From assembly GCA_964035575.1 (NCBI GenBank), contig OZ037845.1:434001-498000 (forward strand): 64,000 nucleotides of DNA, written 5' to 3'. This stretch comes from Rhynchopus sp. YZ270_cl-10. Lineage: Eukaryota; Euglenozoa; Diplonemea; Diplonemida; Diplonemidae. Under the pieces are notes generated by a model. It was not told where the DNA came from, made no database searches, and saw only the letters and a program-made list of their open reading frames with translations. Shown here in pieces: positions 53,451 through 64,000 of this stretch; within the stretch, counting starts at the first letter, position 1, and every line of letters starts with the position of its first letter. Made by a program: the position numbers and the translations under genes.

Positions 53451-55147
53451 GAAAAAAAACCCCTCCTTGGAAATCGACCCGGCTGGAAGACTCGGCCCCC
53501 AAGATTCGCCGGTGGCTAATATGATGAACAGAGGGAGTATTGGTAAGCAACGAAGGTTTTTTATCGGCTGGGGGGGAAAGGGTAACGTAAATGACCACCA
53601 CTTAGCACCTCAGGCGTCAGTTACTTCGCCGCTGTGCGTTGTGGTGAAAGAACAAAAAAAAAAAAACAGAAAAAATGAATGTACACGCATCTAACCATAG
53701 AGAAATTAGTCTCATATACTTTCAAATCAAAGAGATAAGAAAAGTACAAAAAATAAACAACCTTGAACGTGCGTTGAGACGGTGTTGAGAGAAAAGAGTT
53801 TAAAAAAAAAGGGGGGAAAGCCAGACACGGTTATCTGGCCCTCCTCGAAGCTACCACAGCACTAAGAAGCGAGGAAAGTCCTCAAGTAAAAACTAAAATA
53901 TAAAAAAAAGCACTGCTTTTTTTAGACTCAACAGAACAGACAAATGACCAAAAACTGAGACCACCTTTTTGCAACGGGGTTGTTTGTGCTATGCCGGAGA
54001 CTCAGTGCAGTGACATTTTCTTTGGTATTTTTCCCCCCTCCCTTCAGGGGAAAATTGTCTATTTCATCCCTTCTAGAAATAGTGGAGCGTAGTTGCTACT
54101 AAAAGGTGCTTTTCATTTGCCTTTTTATTCGGATATTTTCTTTTTTTTGAAAACTTGGTTGTATTAGTGTAGACACCCGAGGATGAACTCCACTATATTT
54201 TTTTTTTTTCTTTCGCTGTTAAATTCAGGCTCTCCGCTAGGATTTCCGATTTTGAAAATATTCTGTTGATGGTCCACGTTGGTGGGGTACATGCTTGCGC
54301 CGCAGGCGCACGGTGTGCAACTTTTTTTTTTACCAACGCCCGATTTTGACTTTTTTGGGACGTTTGAGCACTCACCTCTCCATATCTTCTTCTCCTGAGC
54401 TTTTTTGACAGGTAGAACGGGTCTGAACCACTTAGCAGAACTTTTTCTTTTTTTCTTTTTTTCCCCATTTTCAAAAAGTTCTGTTGACAATCAACAGAAC
54501 TTTAGTACCTAGCGGAGTGCCTGGTTAAATTGTTGGAGTAGAGGGTAGTTGCCTCGGTAGTGTTGCCACAGTTGTGCAATATCCGCTGTATTGTTGTATC
54601 GACAATCACGTTATACCTACATGGTATAACGATCTGCACTCAATGTCGGCCGAAGCCTTTGTACATAATGTCTTTTTCCCCCCCTTTTTGCAAATTACGC
54701 ATCTGATACAACGCGTGTTCTTCGACGCATGATGTAAAATGCTCGGACCCCAGGCAAAGTGAATACAATGATAAAGTTACAATATTGCCCCTTTTTCCAG
54801 GAGCTTCACCCACCTCTGCGCCAACGGAATGCATCGAAAGAGGTTTTCGATAAGCCTCTACAGACTACGTTGTCTTAGGAAAAAACACAAATACCCTACA
54901 TATTTTTTTTTTTTGTAACGAATGAGCAAAAAAACTAAACAAAACGGATACAAAATACTTAGCCCATATAACAGTTTTCTTTTGTTTGTGTTTCTTTCTT
55001 TCTTCGCTTTTTTTCAAACACAAAACACAAAAAAAATTCATTCAGACGCAAAGCGGTGATTACCACGACAGAAATATGTATAAAAACTCACGAGAATTAC
55101 AAAAAAAAAACAAAACAAAACAAAAAACACTCAGAGAAAGTCAAACC

Positions 55148-58100
55148 CTAGCCAGGTTGCTTACCTCCCGAGCCTACCGAGCTGACAGAGCGTTGGTCGT
55201 CCCAGGTCATGCGAGGGGCGGGAAGGTTGCCCTTGGGTGAGCCAGCCTTCGAGGAGCTTACGGTGCCGATGGGGGATGTGATGTCGAGCTGGTGGGAGGA
55301 GTTGCTGGAGCGGCCTACACCAAAGCCTACCTTGTCGATGGAGAGTGCGTCGGCTTCGTCAGACGCAGGCTCGTCGCCGAGTGTGTAGAGCAAATTCGTC
55401 GAAGAGATGGACCTTTTCTTATCCTCGGAGTCTGCGCCATCAGACAGCAGGTCAGGCAACGCACCACGTCCACGCTTCTTCTGTGGTGTTTCGATGTAGG
55501 AAAGTAGTTTGAAGAATTGAGTACTGAGTGCAAGCTCTACGAAAGTCTCTCTTTTGTAGGTTATGCGTGGAAATCACTGTTTATTAGATCGTAAGACTAT
55601 TTTGAGTAGAACATACCATGCTTCCGTCTAGCCTTGACCCCGGGGTCATTGGCCGTTGTGCGGACTGTAGTGAAACCTGCGATGTCACGGTAGAGTTCAA
55701 CGATGCAGACGACATGATGTGCCTCGGTGGTGGTGGGGGCGGCGGGGAGGTAGGAAGCGCGCCTGACACAATCAACGGCTTTTTTGTCAACGGGGTGCTC
55801 ATGCTCTCCATCTGCAGGTCGTTGTTGCGGTCGTCTGTGGGGAATCGCCGCATCGACCCCATGGGACCTTCACCGAAACGTACTGGCACGGACGCACCAT
55901 CTCCGCTATTCGCTCCTTCACCAGCCGGACTCCCTTCGCCTGACTTAACGCAGGGCGACGAAGTGGAAGATGACTGCAGCACCGCAACAGGGGATGGCGA
56001 CGCCGACGAATCCATCTCAGTTGGCGGCGGTGCCCCTGTGGGCGAGACGTCCCCTAGTGTTGTCAACGGGGTCTTCTCTCTGCATGCCACCTCGTCGCGA
56101 AGCTCGCCGTCCATGATAGGTGTGGTGTCCACCCTCCGCTTCCCCCTTGGTGTAGGGATTGTCTGCACGGACTCCACCTTGCTCGTCTGTGTCGAGGCCA
56201 GCTCATCATCCTCCGTGAATACGCTTGGGCTAGGTGAAGGAGATGACTGTGTCCCCGTCTTATCCGTCTGTAACAACCCCGGTGTGCCCCTCCCATCGTT
56301 CGAAGAAGTGGAAACGTGTGAAGGTGGTCCCCTCTTCTTCTTCTTCTTCTTCTCCTTTTTGTGCTTCTTGTCAGGTTTGTCAGGTTTGTCCTCCTCAGGC
56401 ATCGGGACCGCAACAGAACTAAATCGTTTCCTTCTATTGTATTTCGGAGAAGATTGGCTCCCTGTTGGAGACGCAGACGGGGTTGTGTCGTCAAATGGAT
56501 GTGCACTCTCGTTTGTTTCTAGTACAGGAGGGTGTTGGTCGTGGAAGCTGCTTACCTGCTTTACTCCTGGGAGGATTGGGAGGTTTGACAGTAAAGGCAA
56601 GGTAGAACCGGACCCCATTGTACCCTCAAATGACGTTGCTACGTCAACCGAGATGGCTGGCGTGAGGGGTGTCTCTGGAGCGTTTCCGAGATGGGAGTCG
56701 AGGAGCAGCAGGGGTGGTGGTGCACCTCTGTCGCCTTCGGTGCTGTGCGGGCTTTTGACGAGAGAGATGGCAACAGGGAGAGGGGGGACAGGGGGGCTGT
56801 TGCCTTCGCGTGCAGACCCAGAGGAGAGCACGGAGGACTCATGCGTCAGCTGTCTTGTCAAGACCGGGGCATCCAGCGTACCTGGGGAATGTGACGTTGT
56901 CTGGGCCTGAAGTGGCGGTGGCCGCAAAGGGTCAGCCAACCCCTGCATGCTCGGGTGTGCTGATAACGGATTCGCCGCCTCAGGGCTCGAGCACACACTC
57001 AGAACAGAGCGCATCAACCCGGCAGAGTCATCGTCATTGATGTCGGGCTTCGTGATGGTGCGCTTCCGTCCGCTCTTGGTCCTACCCCCTGCCTTAGGTG
57101 ATCGCATCTCGGAACCACGTCGTGACATTCCGCTGGGGCGTACACTCAACTTCCGTATGCTGTTGTGATGTTGTGAATTACAAAGAATATTTTGTGAAAT
57201 CCTGCGAATTGAAATAGAAAGCTAGCCGCCTTTGCAATCTTGAGAATGGAATACCGGGGAAGGAGGGGGGGGGAAAAAAGCGTACCCAACCATACCTATG
57301 CTTCTTGGACCGGTTTGAATAGATGCTATCACTTCGCAGCATGCCTCCGAGGCTGGACCTCACGGAATGACACCTCCCAAGGGTTGTGATGTGGTCAATA
57401 TTGAATGTTCCAGTTGGGGATGGGGGGCATTCTGCTCGGTTGGGTTGCAGGCCGTGGTCGAAGACGAAGGGCTGGATGGAGATGACTGATTTGCACTCTT
57501 CTTTATCGTCCGATGCTGCCGATTGTCGGTCATGCAGGTCACGCTGTGAACTCTGCGCACCTTTATCGGACCTCCGCCGTGGGTAGCTGCCACGCGCCTT
57601 CTTACCACGCGGGGAGTGGAAGGAGGTGGCAGGCGACTCACCTATACCACGTCGTTTCTTCCCGAGGCCTAGGCTGTTTACACGGACGCAGTCGATTGCA
57701 AAGGTTTCGTCTAATTGATCTGCGTCAGGCTTTGCAGAAGAAGCAGTGACCTTCTCAGGCATCATGGACAGCACCGACACAGAGTGCACCCTTTTGAAGT
57801 TGGGAATACCCGGCATCGCCAGCACAGAGCGTGCACGTTGCATGGAAGGGCGGTTGCTTTCTCCACTGTCGCCGAGCTTCTCCGCACCTTCGGCTGCAAG
57901 GAGAAGAACGTCACTGCGCCATTCTTTGTTGAAGTTCGCACCCTCCTTCATAGACGCGCCTAGCAGAGGAGGAACCGGGGGGGTCTCATCGTCGTCGTGC
58001 TCGATAGGGAAGGGCACTGCGGGTGACGGCACCAACACTGTCACGGGGACGGCAGAGACGGTGACGGGGGCGCCCTGGGCTCGGAGCGAAAGCGGGTTTT

Positions 58101-59013
58101 CTTCATCAACTGAAGCCGGAGGAGGAGATGTCAGACTAGCCGCCAGATGGCTAGGAAGCTTCGACACACCCGACCTCGGTGACAACGGAGCATGCGGAAT
58201 AGGGATCGAAACGCTCTGACCAAGCACCAACGTAGAGCTCGACGCGCCCCCTAGCACGGTCTTATTCCGCTCTATCCGGTTCTGCCTGGTGCTCGCAAGC
58301 CCTGCACGCACCCGCAACGTCAGAATCTCTGTCGCACGCCTCTCCCTTCGTGGAACCGGGACCTCCTCCTCAACGGGGCTAGGGTCCTCCAAACCTAGCT
58401 TCCCTGAGATGAACTGTGTGTTCATGATGAAGGTCTCAAAGGTGACCCGCCCTTCGTCATTCGCGTCCAGGACAACAAGAATCTGCTGAAACATATTGTC
58501 CTTCCGTTGTTCATGCCTGACAGTGTCAGCCTCCTCTGTCCACACAAAGATGTCCACCATAAGATGCAAATCAGAATGGAGCAGTTCCCCACTGTTGTCA
58601 TGATCGAGAAGGCAGAAGAGAAAGGTAAGTTGTTCTTCTCTGGACCCTCGCGCAAAGACGGAGAGAACCTGGACACAGACTCCGTAATTCAGACATTCGC
58701 CTGGTTTAACAAATTCTGCAATGGAGGTGGGAAGGTTGTCATTGATGTCACATCGGGTAACGCTTTCGCTGGCTGAGGTGAGGAAGTTGGTGAGAAGCTC
58801 CTGAGAGGTTTCACTGATGTCAAGGCAATCGCAGTAGAGTTCCCTGAGGATGGAAAGCTCGAATTGCGTGAAAAGCAGTTTCTTCGCAAGCTTTGCCAGC
58901 TCCGGCCGCGCCACACCATAGTCAGAGTTGATTAGCAGCCGCTCGGACCCCTCGGACACCTCGATCCCGTAGTCCATGCTCCCGGTGTTCGCACTGCTCA
59001 TAAGGCATCCCAT
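55148..59013 (-). CDS. N-myristoylatable EF-hand protein with long disordered tail
   Basis: Three exons: 59013-57296, 57159-55617 and 55480-55148, with two 136-nt introns (GTATGG...CAACAG after codon position 2; GTATGT...CCACAG in phase 0), giving 1,197 residues. It starts MGCLMSSA, a good N-myristoylation site with a palmitoylatable Cys3. Residues about 35-200 form a CNB/NCS-like helical region. It has one canonical EF-hand loop at 137-148 (DHDNSGELLHSD) and a degenerate one at 183-194 (DANDEGRVTFET). The rest is Ser/Pro/Thr-rich, with polybasic patches such as the Lys-rich KHKKEKKKKKK. It looks like a membrane-tethered Ca2+ sensor or scaffold. The exon joins rest on matching splice motifs and preserved frame; two separate genes is a less likely alternative. 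Confidence 0.75.
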
Positions 59014-59734
59014 ACCCCCGCACCACCCCTAGGGGTGAGCGGTGGTCTGTGCAAAGGAAAAGCTTCCTCTTTAACGTATCATATGAACGCCTTTGTGGAC
59101 TGAAGAAAGGACCGTTCCAGAGCGGTTTCGGATAGTGTGTAGAGGAATAGGGGGAAAGAAAAGGGTGATGTGGTGTATGCTTGTTGTGGTTGGGGTGTGT
59201 TTTTGAAAAATTGTTGGAATAGTGTCGTTGTGCAAGCTCCACTGTCATTTTTTATTCCTACGAAGCTTGCTTTAAAGGGAGAAATAGTATGGTACGGTCG
59301 CCAAATCATCCCTCAAACAGGAGGATTTGTGCAATCAACGAAACAACTTTACTTACCTACCGAGCCTACTATTTTTAGTTGATACTATACCCTGGTGGCA
59401 CGTTGTTGTTCTGTGTGGGCTAGCCGGGTATTACGATCCGACTGGTGCCTCTTTTACTCGGTGAGCGGGTTGACACATTATGTGAGCGCCTCCCCTATCA
59501 TGGCCACCTTTTTCAGGGTTTTTGTTGGCATGTTGCATGTTGCATGTTCTCTCTTTTTCTCGCACCCTTTTTGGCACCATACACATAAAAATCTTGATGT
59601 GTCTGGTAATGGAATAAGGCTGCTTTCTTTAGATATAATCTGAATGCAGTGTAGCTGCCATTCAGACAGGTCTTCACTATCTTGTTGGTGTTGTGCTGTG
59701 TCGGTTTTTTGTCGCGTCGTCTTTTCTTTGGTAT

Positions 59735-59813
59735 TGGTGCTCCTGACGACCCCATATTGCGTACTTAGTGCGTAGTGGTTGCATACTTGGTATTTTGGAT
59801 TTCTGGGGTACCA
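59735..59813. mobile_element. M2 MITE, decayed second copy
   Basis: Starts TGGTGCTCCTGA and ends TCTGGGGTACCA, with inner TTGCGTACTTAGTGCGTAG units as in the 27293 copy, but about half its length. Confidence 0.55.
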
Positions 59814-61442
59814 GCTATCCAAAAAATTCTACGCTTTTTTCTGGAATTGAATCTCTCTCTCTCTCTCGCACCCTTTTTGGCACCACACACATAAAAATCT
59901 TGATGTGTTTGGTAATGGAATAAGGCTGCTGAGAAAACAAAAGTGCAAAACGTCGTGACAGCAACGGAGTATCAGTTGCATCAATACAACTCTCTCTTAA
60001 GCCGCTTTTTGGAGAGGGGGTGGCTTCGAGATCAAAGTAGAAATTGACAAACCTTTTTTTCTTTGCCCTGAAAGACTCCGCTCGAGAAGGGATGGGAGAT
60101 GCGGGAGATGGGGGTAGCTAAACAACGACGCTGTAAATGGAAGAGAAAAAAAGCAAAGAAAAACCCATTTTTCCCCCCCTCTTTCAACACATGCCCAATG
60201 AAGAGCTTGTACATTTTTGCTTTTTTTTATTGCATCAACAATTACCTGTCCGAAGACGGGTACTACAGAAAGGAGTGTTTTTGTTTTGTTTTTGTTTTTG
60301 CCTTTTTTTGGGTTTGTACTCGATGTCGCCAAAAAAATAAAAAATGCAACATCTTGAAAGTGTTCGAAGCGCTTTCGATAACTACTCTCATTGCTTTACA
60401 CTCCCAGAGTCTCACGCTCGGGTCAATCAAAAGGGTATGGCAAAAAAAAAGAAGAAAAAAAAGATGGGGATATTCAGTACAAACAAACAAAGCCAAACAG
60501 AATCTGGCATTTTGTGTGGGAGTCGGGGTAGGGGGTCAACTGCATACAATCACTGAGAACAAAACCCATTTTTTTTTTCCGACGTTTTTTAAAACAACCG
60601 CATTGTTCTTAGCTTTTCTTTAAGAAAATAGGGGAAAAGAGAGGCGGGAGAGATACAAACAAGCGAGAGTGGAAGGGGGGGGATTTGGGGATTAAATTTG
60701 TCCGGCCCACAGCACTAAGGTAGAGGGGCCTGGTTAATGTTTCATATTTGGCAAAACAAAAAAAAAGAGAGAAGATAAGGGGAACCTAAGCACGTCACCT
60801 AAAAGGTAGTTTTTTTTTCAATACAGACACCTCCTACTGACCTACGATGCCAGAGGATGAAAGGAAAGCACAAAATACCTTAAAAAGAGAGGATAATAAG
60901 AAAGGGTTTTATGTCAAGACGAACCTAAACTAGCCTTTTTTGAAAAAGAAAAAAAAAAATCAGATTCACCCTTCCCAAAGGGTGAAACTGAATAACGTAA
61001 TATATATTTGACACCTTGGTTTTGAAGGTATGTTACAAAATAACGAAAAAGGTTGAAAAAAAATACAAAGCCCTCTCTGTGTCCTCACAAAAATACGCAA
61101 CAAAAAAAAGGGGGGGAGGAAGTGGATAAGTGCTTCCCTAATAAGAGTACAATAGAAGAAAAGAGAAAAGGAAAAAGAGATTCAAAAAAGGAGACGACAC
61201 ACAATGGTTGTATTGGTCTTGACCCGCCTCCACAGCGTTTTCTGGTCGCACAGCAAAGTGAAGTTGATCGTGCAACAAAAATGTTACTCTGGGTAAAAAG
61301 GGCGGCAGGAAACGTTAGGCTTCCCCTTGCCCTTTACCCCTGGTCGCAGAACAAATATCTCAGTAGCGAGGGGACGATGAGTAGTGGCGGGTCGGGCTGT
61401 TGTTTGATGTTTGGAAAAAAAAAAAATATTGTAAATTTACAC

Positions 61443-62359
61443 CAGGGGTCGCGCTAACTTGCTACCGACTACCGTAGATTTTTGGCGATTTTGCTCGGTA
61501 CGTTTTTTTTTTTGCAAACCGGGGTTTCCTGACTAAATCGGAGAAACTCACATTTCATAGTAAACGTACTATAGCGTGTTTTGCACACACATGTGACCCC
61601 ACCGTGGAGAGCAATTGGCTCGCGCAATCAAAAGAAAGCAGAGAAAAGGGGGGAAAAAAAGACAAAAGTTGGGTACCGTGCGCCTGCGGCGCTACCTACT
61701 GTTCTCAATCAAGAACTGAAAATGACCCTTCTTTACGAGAATCGGCAGTCTCGAAAAGTGCACAGTAATAAAAAATGGTGAAAACTTAAATACCGAAAAT
61801 TCGTCCATTTTTCCAAAATGACCCCATCACTTTCTGCAATTGCACCGCATCGGACGATGCGATCAACAAAAACGCTCAAAAACGCCTCCCTTTTTTCGTG
61901 ATCTGGGAACATGCTTGCAGAGAATCTCATATTTCAGAGTAAGGGTACTTTAGCGTGTTTTTGCGCACACATGACCTCACCGTGGAGAGCAATCAGCTCG
62001 TACAATCAAAAGAACGCAGAGAAAAGGGAAAAAGAGAAGACAAAAGTTGGGCACCGTGCGCCTGCGGCGCTACCTACTGTTCTCAGTGGTGTCAAAAACA
62101 CCACCATTTCATCTGAAGTTGGGTTTTCAGACCTGAAAATGACCCTTGTTTACGAGTATGGGTTCATATTTTGTGAAAATTTAAGTCACTAAAATTTTGT
62201 CCATTTTTCCGTATATCCCCCACCACAGCCTGGGATTGGCTCGGAAATGCCACAAAACACTGTTTTTTCACCCCCTGGTGCACAGCTGTTTCAGGTACGT
62301 TTTTTGGTACCGTTTTTCCATTTTTTCGCCGATTTTCCCCAAAATTAGCGCGACCCCTG
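61443..62359. mobile_element. hAT-type MITE with perfect 8-bp target duplication
   Basis: 917 bp. Terminal inverted repeats CAGGGGTCGCGCTAA (61443-61457) and TTAGCGCGACCCCTG (62345-62359) are exact complements. The flanking 8 bases ATTTACAC are identical on both sides (61435-61442 and 62360-62367). CAGGGGTC ends and 8-bp duplications are typical of hAT transposons. No transposase frame is present, so it is non-autonomous. The interior has a long direct duplication (about 61571-61715 and 61950-62095) sharing ACCGTGCGCCTGCGGCGCTA. Confidence 0.92.
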
Positions 62360-62473
62360 ATTTACACCCCCGCATACCTTCTGTCACGACGCTCCAGCCC
62401 TGCGTAGCTTGGGATCGGGGACGACGAGCCGTAACGTTGCTGTGATTATTGAATGATACACAAAAAAGTAGAG

Positions 62474-62580
62474 TAGAAAATACAAAAGCCCTCTCGTGAA
62501 CAGTGTACCGTGGTACAATGACCGGGTGTACCGGGTGGACATCCAATCATGCAGTCCTACAATACATTTCGTTTACATCT
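62474..62580 (+). repeat. R1 dispersed repeat, full copy
   Basis: AAATACAAAAGCCCTCTCGT to ACATTTCGTTTACATC; the terminal stem is shortened. It follows the hAT MITE by about 110 bp. Confidence 0.8.
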
Positions 62581-62739
62581 GATATGTTCCACTCCCGCTT
62601 CCACTCATCGGCCAGATCGGGGATCATTGCGAATGCAGGCAAAAAAAAAAACGAAAATCTAAAAAGAACCGCCTCTCCTTTCTCTGTTATCCATCCATCA
62701 TGAAAATCTTGAAAATCTTAACCCTCTCCACAAATAATA

Positions 62740-64000
62740 TCATACCGCTGTGTAGTCGTAGTAGGCACCTCTTGGGCGGGAGGCGGTGGAGGTGATGGAC
62801 TGATGCTGTCTGAAGCTGTTTGTTGATGCAGGGTTGATCATGGATGCAGGTGACATGGCGCGCATGGAGGGGACGAGCGCAGGGGAGTTTGCAGCTGTGT
62901 GCTGCGGGGACTGCGAGCGGAGGATGCTTTGCAGTGCAGAGCGGGCCTGCTGCAGTTTGACTTCGTTCTCGAAGCCTGCGCCTGCAGAGGACACTATGGC
63001 ATCCTGGGCTTGCTCCAGCTTGCGAGAGAGCATCAACTTCTCTGTTTCCTTCTCTGCAAGCATCGTCTGCAGCTTGCTCACCACCTGCGGTGCCTGACCT
63101 CCATCATGCGAATGAGGCTGTGCAGGCTCTGCAGACGCCCCCCTCATCTCCGCCACCGCCAATTTCGCTTGAAGATCTTTGATAACAGCCTTATCCTGGT
63201 TCGACCCATGCTGACTCAAATTCATAGAACTCCGCGACTGTCTCTTATCCTTCAATGACGCCTGCTTCGCTTTAGTTTCCGCATCATCCGCACGTTTGGT
63301 CTGTTTCTTCACTTCAGCCTCCAAAGCCTTAATCTTCTCAACCCTTTTGTTTAAATCTGCGGTCAACAGTTTTACCTTTGAATCTGCCGACCCGCTGGCC
63401 ATGAGACGCTGAAGGGACGCATTGGTTTGTTCAAGAGAGTACACCTTTGCGCGGGAATCTGCCAACTCACGCTCTGCCTTCTCCAAACGCTCTTCGGTGG
63501 TCAACTCAATTGGAGCTTCTTGTGGAGTAGGTGGAGCTGGTGACGGCGCTGCGACATCCTGCGCCGCAAGACTGGGGGATCCCACCGCAGTTCCTACCAC
63601 GCTCTCAGCGCGTTCCGATGCTTGGTCGCCAACGGAGGGTGGGCGGAGAGTGGTGCTGTGCTGGAGGGTACCTTGGCTGTTTTGGGAGCGTACACTGTTT
63701 CTGCGGCTGCCTGCTCCGGAGGCAACGGTGGGTGACATAACGTCGGCGGCGGCGGCGGCAGATGCTGCAGCAGACCTGGCCAGGCTTGCAACCGATGCCT
63801 GCTTCTGCAACGGCGATGCAGAAGAGAAACTGCCCTGTCGTGACCGTGCCTGCGTCGGTGTGCCTGCTCCAGACGCATGCGACCTCAACGGTGTACCCGG
63901 AGGCTTTACAACATTCTGCTGCGAATGCACAGACCCTCCCCTACTACGAGCCTCCAAAGACGCAGGCGAATCGCGAGCGGACGACGCATCAGCAACAGTA
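62740..64000 (-). CDS. Coiled-coil, Ser/Ala-rich protein, 5' end outside window
   Basis: The frame is open through the right edge without an ATG at the top, so the N-terminus lies beyond position 64000; 419 residues are visible. The first part is low-complexity (poly-Ala, SRRNSVRSQNS, PSPAPPTPQ). Residues about 165-265 are a strong coiled coil (ERLEKAERELADSRAKVYSL; NKRVEKIKALEAEVKKQTKR), with a second coiled-coil block at about 270-360 (LQTMLAEKETEKLMLSRKLE). The C-terminus is Ser/Pro-rich and ends YYDYTAV. RRNS- and RSQS-type sites suggest phosphorylation by basophilic kinases. Family not recognised; a cytoskeletal or scaffold role is plausible but inferred. Confidence 0.75.
   Translation of the reverse strand, partial: TVADASSARDSPASLEARSRGGSVHSQQNVVKPPGTPLRSHASGAGTPTQARSRQGSFSSASPLQKQASVASLARSAAASAAAAADVMSPTVASGAGSRRNSVRSQNSQGTLQHSTTLRPPSVGDQASERAESVVGTAVGSPSLAAQDVAAPSPAPPTPQEAPIELTTEERLEKAERELADSRAKVYSLEQTNASLQRLMASGSADSKVKLLTADLNKRVEKIKALEAEVKKQTKRADDAETKAKQASLKDKRQSRSSMNLSQHGSNQDKAVIKDLQAKLAVAEMRGASAEPAQPHSHDGGQAPQVVSKLQTMLAEKETEKLMLSRKLEQAQDAIVSSAGAGFENEVKLQQARSALQSILRSQSPQHTAANSPALVPSMRAMSPASMINPASTNSFRQHQSITSTASRPRGAYYDYTAV

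Larger units (their letters stand above)
50236..55147. other. 4.9-kb gene-free region, repeat-rich
   Basis: No gene is supported. Order: decamer tract AAAATAGCAG (50397-50457), heptamer array (50579-50842), second decamer tract (51043-51073), foldback pair (51391-51495), R6 (51630-51665), R7 (51776-51812), R4-like (52028-52070, 52200-52245, 52257-52310), R2 (52340-52382), R4 (52598-52665), orphan hAT-MITE end (52696-52816), R2 (53263-53292), R1 (53341-53450), possible M3 remnant (53580-53645), R7 (53708-53745), R5 (54148-54196), a 30-bp match to the hAT MITE interior in reverse (54290-54322), R6 (54066-54105 and 54528-54585), and a hairpin ACGTTATACC...GGTATAACG (54608-54631). Confidence 0.6.
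59014..62739. other. 3.7-kb gene-free region with a hAT MITE
   Basis: No gene is supported. Order: R6 (59206-59246 and a weak copy 59634-59680), decayed M2 MITE (59735-59813), a repeated 60-bp stretch ending TCTTGATGTGTNTGGTAATGG (59566-59632 and 59868-59930), R4-like (59940-59985), R2 (60770-60805), R3 (60817-60880), hairpin TTCACCCTT...AAGGGTGAA (60962-60988), R1 5' part (61060-61090), R4-like (61259-61280), the hAT MITE (61443-62359) and R1 (62474-62580). Confidence 0.6.

Noticed and set aside
55618-56910. 430-residue open frame on the plus strand
   Set aside because: Antisense to exon 2 of the EF-hand gene; low-complexity, no recognised motif, and a poly-Phe run that mirrors the Lys-rich tract of the real gene.

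Overview
The window is nuclear DNA from a eukaryotic protist. It has spliced genes with short GT-AG introns, compact protein-coding genes, and AT-rich intergenic DNA with many homopolymer runs. The proteins are eukaryotic: a mitochondrial carrier, V-ATPase subunit H, GAS2-domain and EF-hand proteins, membrane-anchored papain-family proteases, and a C-type-lectin-like multipass receptor. TAA, TAG and TGA all end genes, so the code looks standard. The lineage is unresolved. All eight introns I could place read GTATG...ACAG, which recalls metamonad introns. The fact that every gene lies on one strand recalls euglenozoans.

Layout: all fourteen supported genes are on the minus strand, so transcription runs from right to left. 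From right to left they are: a coiled-coil protein cut by the right edge (62740-64000); a three-exon EF-hand/low-complexity protein (55148-59013); a Cys-rich type I membrane protein (48835-50235); an LCMT/TcmP-like methyltransferase (43491-44375); a Pro-rich unknown (41792-42892); V-ATPase subunit H in five exons (38857-41308); two related membrane-anchored cathepsins (35321-36887 and 29210-30849), the first of which lacks its catalytic Cys; a small coiled-coil protein (23892-24257); a 1,192-residue lectin-like multipass protein (20022-23600); a theta-like GST (7434-8090); a mitochondrial carrier (5701-6561); a long coiled-coil protein (2988-4310); and a GAS2-domain protein (669-2261).

The gene-poor stretches are packed with short dispersed repeats. 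I recognise seven families, named here R1 to R7, of about 30-130 bp. Most form hairpins, and nearly all copies lie in the same orientation, opposite to the genes. There are also MITE-like elements with clear terminal inverted repeats, including a 917-bp hAT-type element with a perfect 8-bp target duplication at 61435-62367. Foldback palindromes, micro- and minisatellites and two fragments of nuclear rRNA (SSU at 32255, LSU at 46265) are also present. The SSU piece sits inside an R1 repeat.

The strangest region is 12505-19289. Two pairs of identical direct repeats, A (193 bp) and B (166 bp), are arranged A-body-BA-body-B around GC-richer, decayed, coding-like DNA and a degenerate tandem array. 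This resembles a split-direct-repeat or tandem mobile element, but I recognise no enzyme in it.

The genes do not form an obvious pathway. Three encode secreted or surface membrane proteins with small cytoplasmic tails, two encode endolysosomal-type proteases, and one encodes a regulator of the proton pump that acidifies such compartments.
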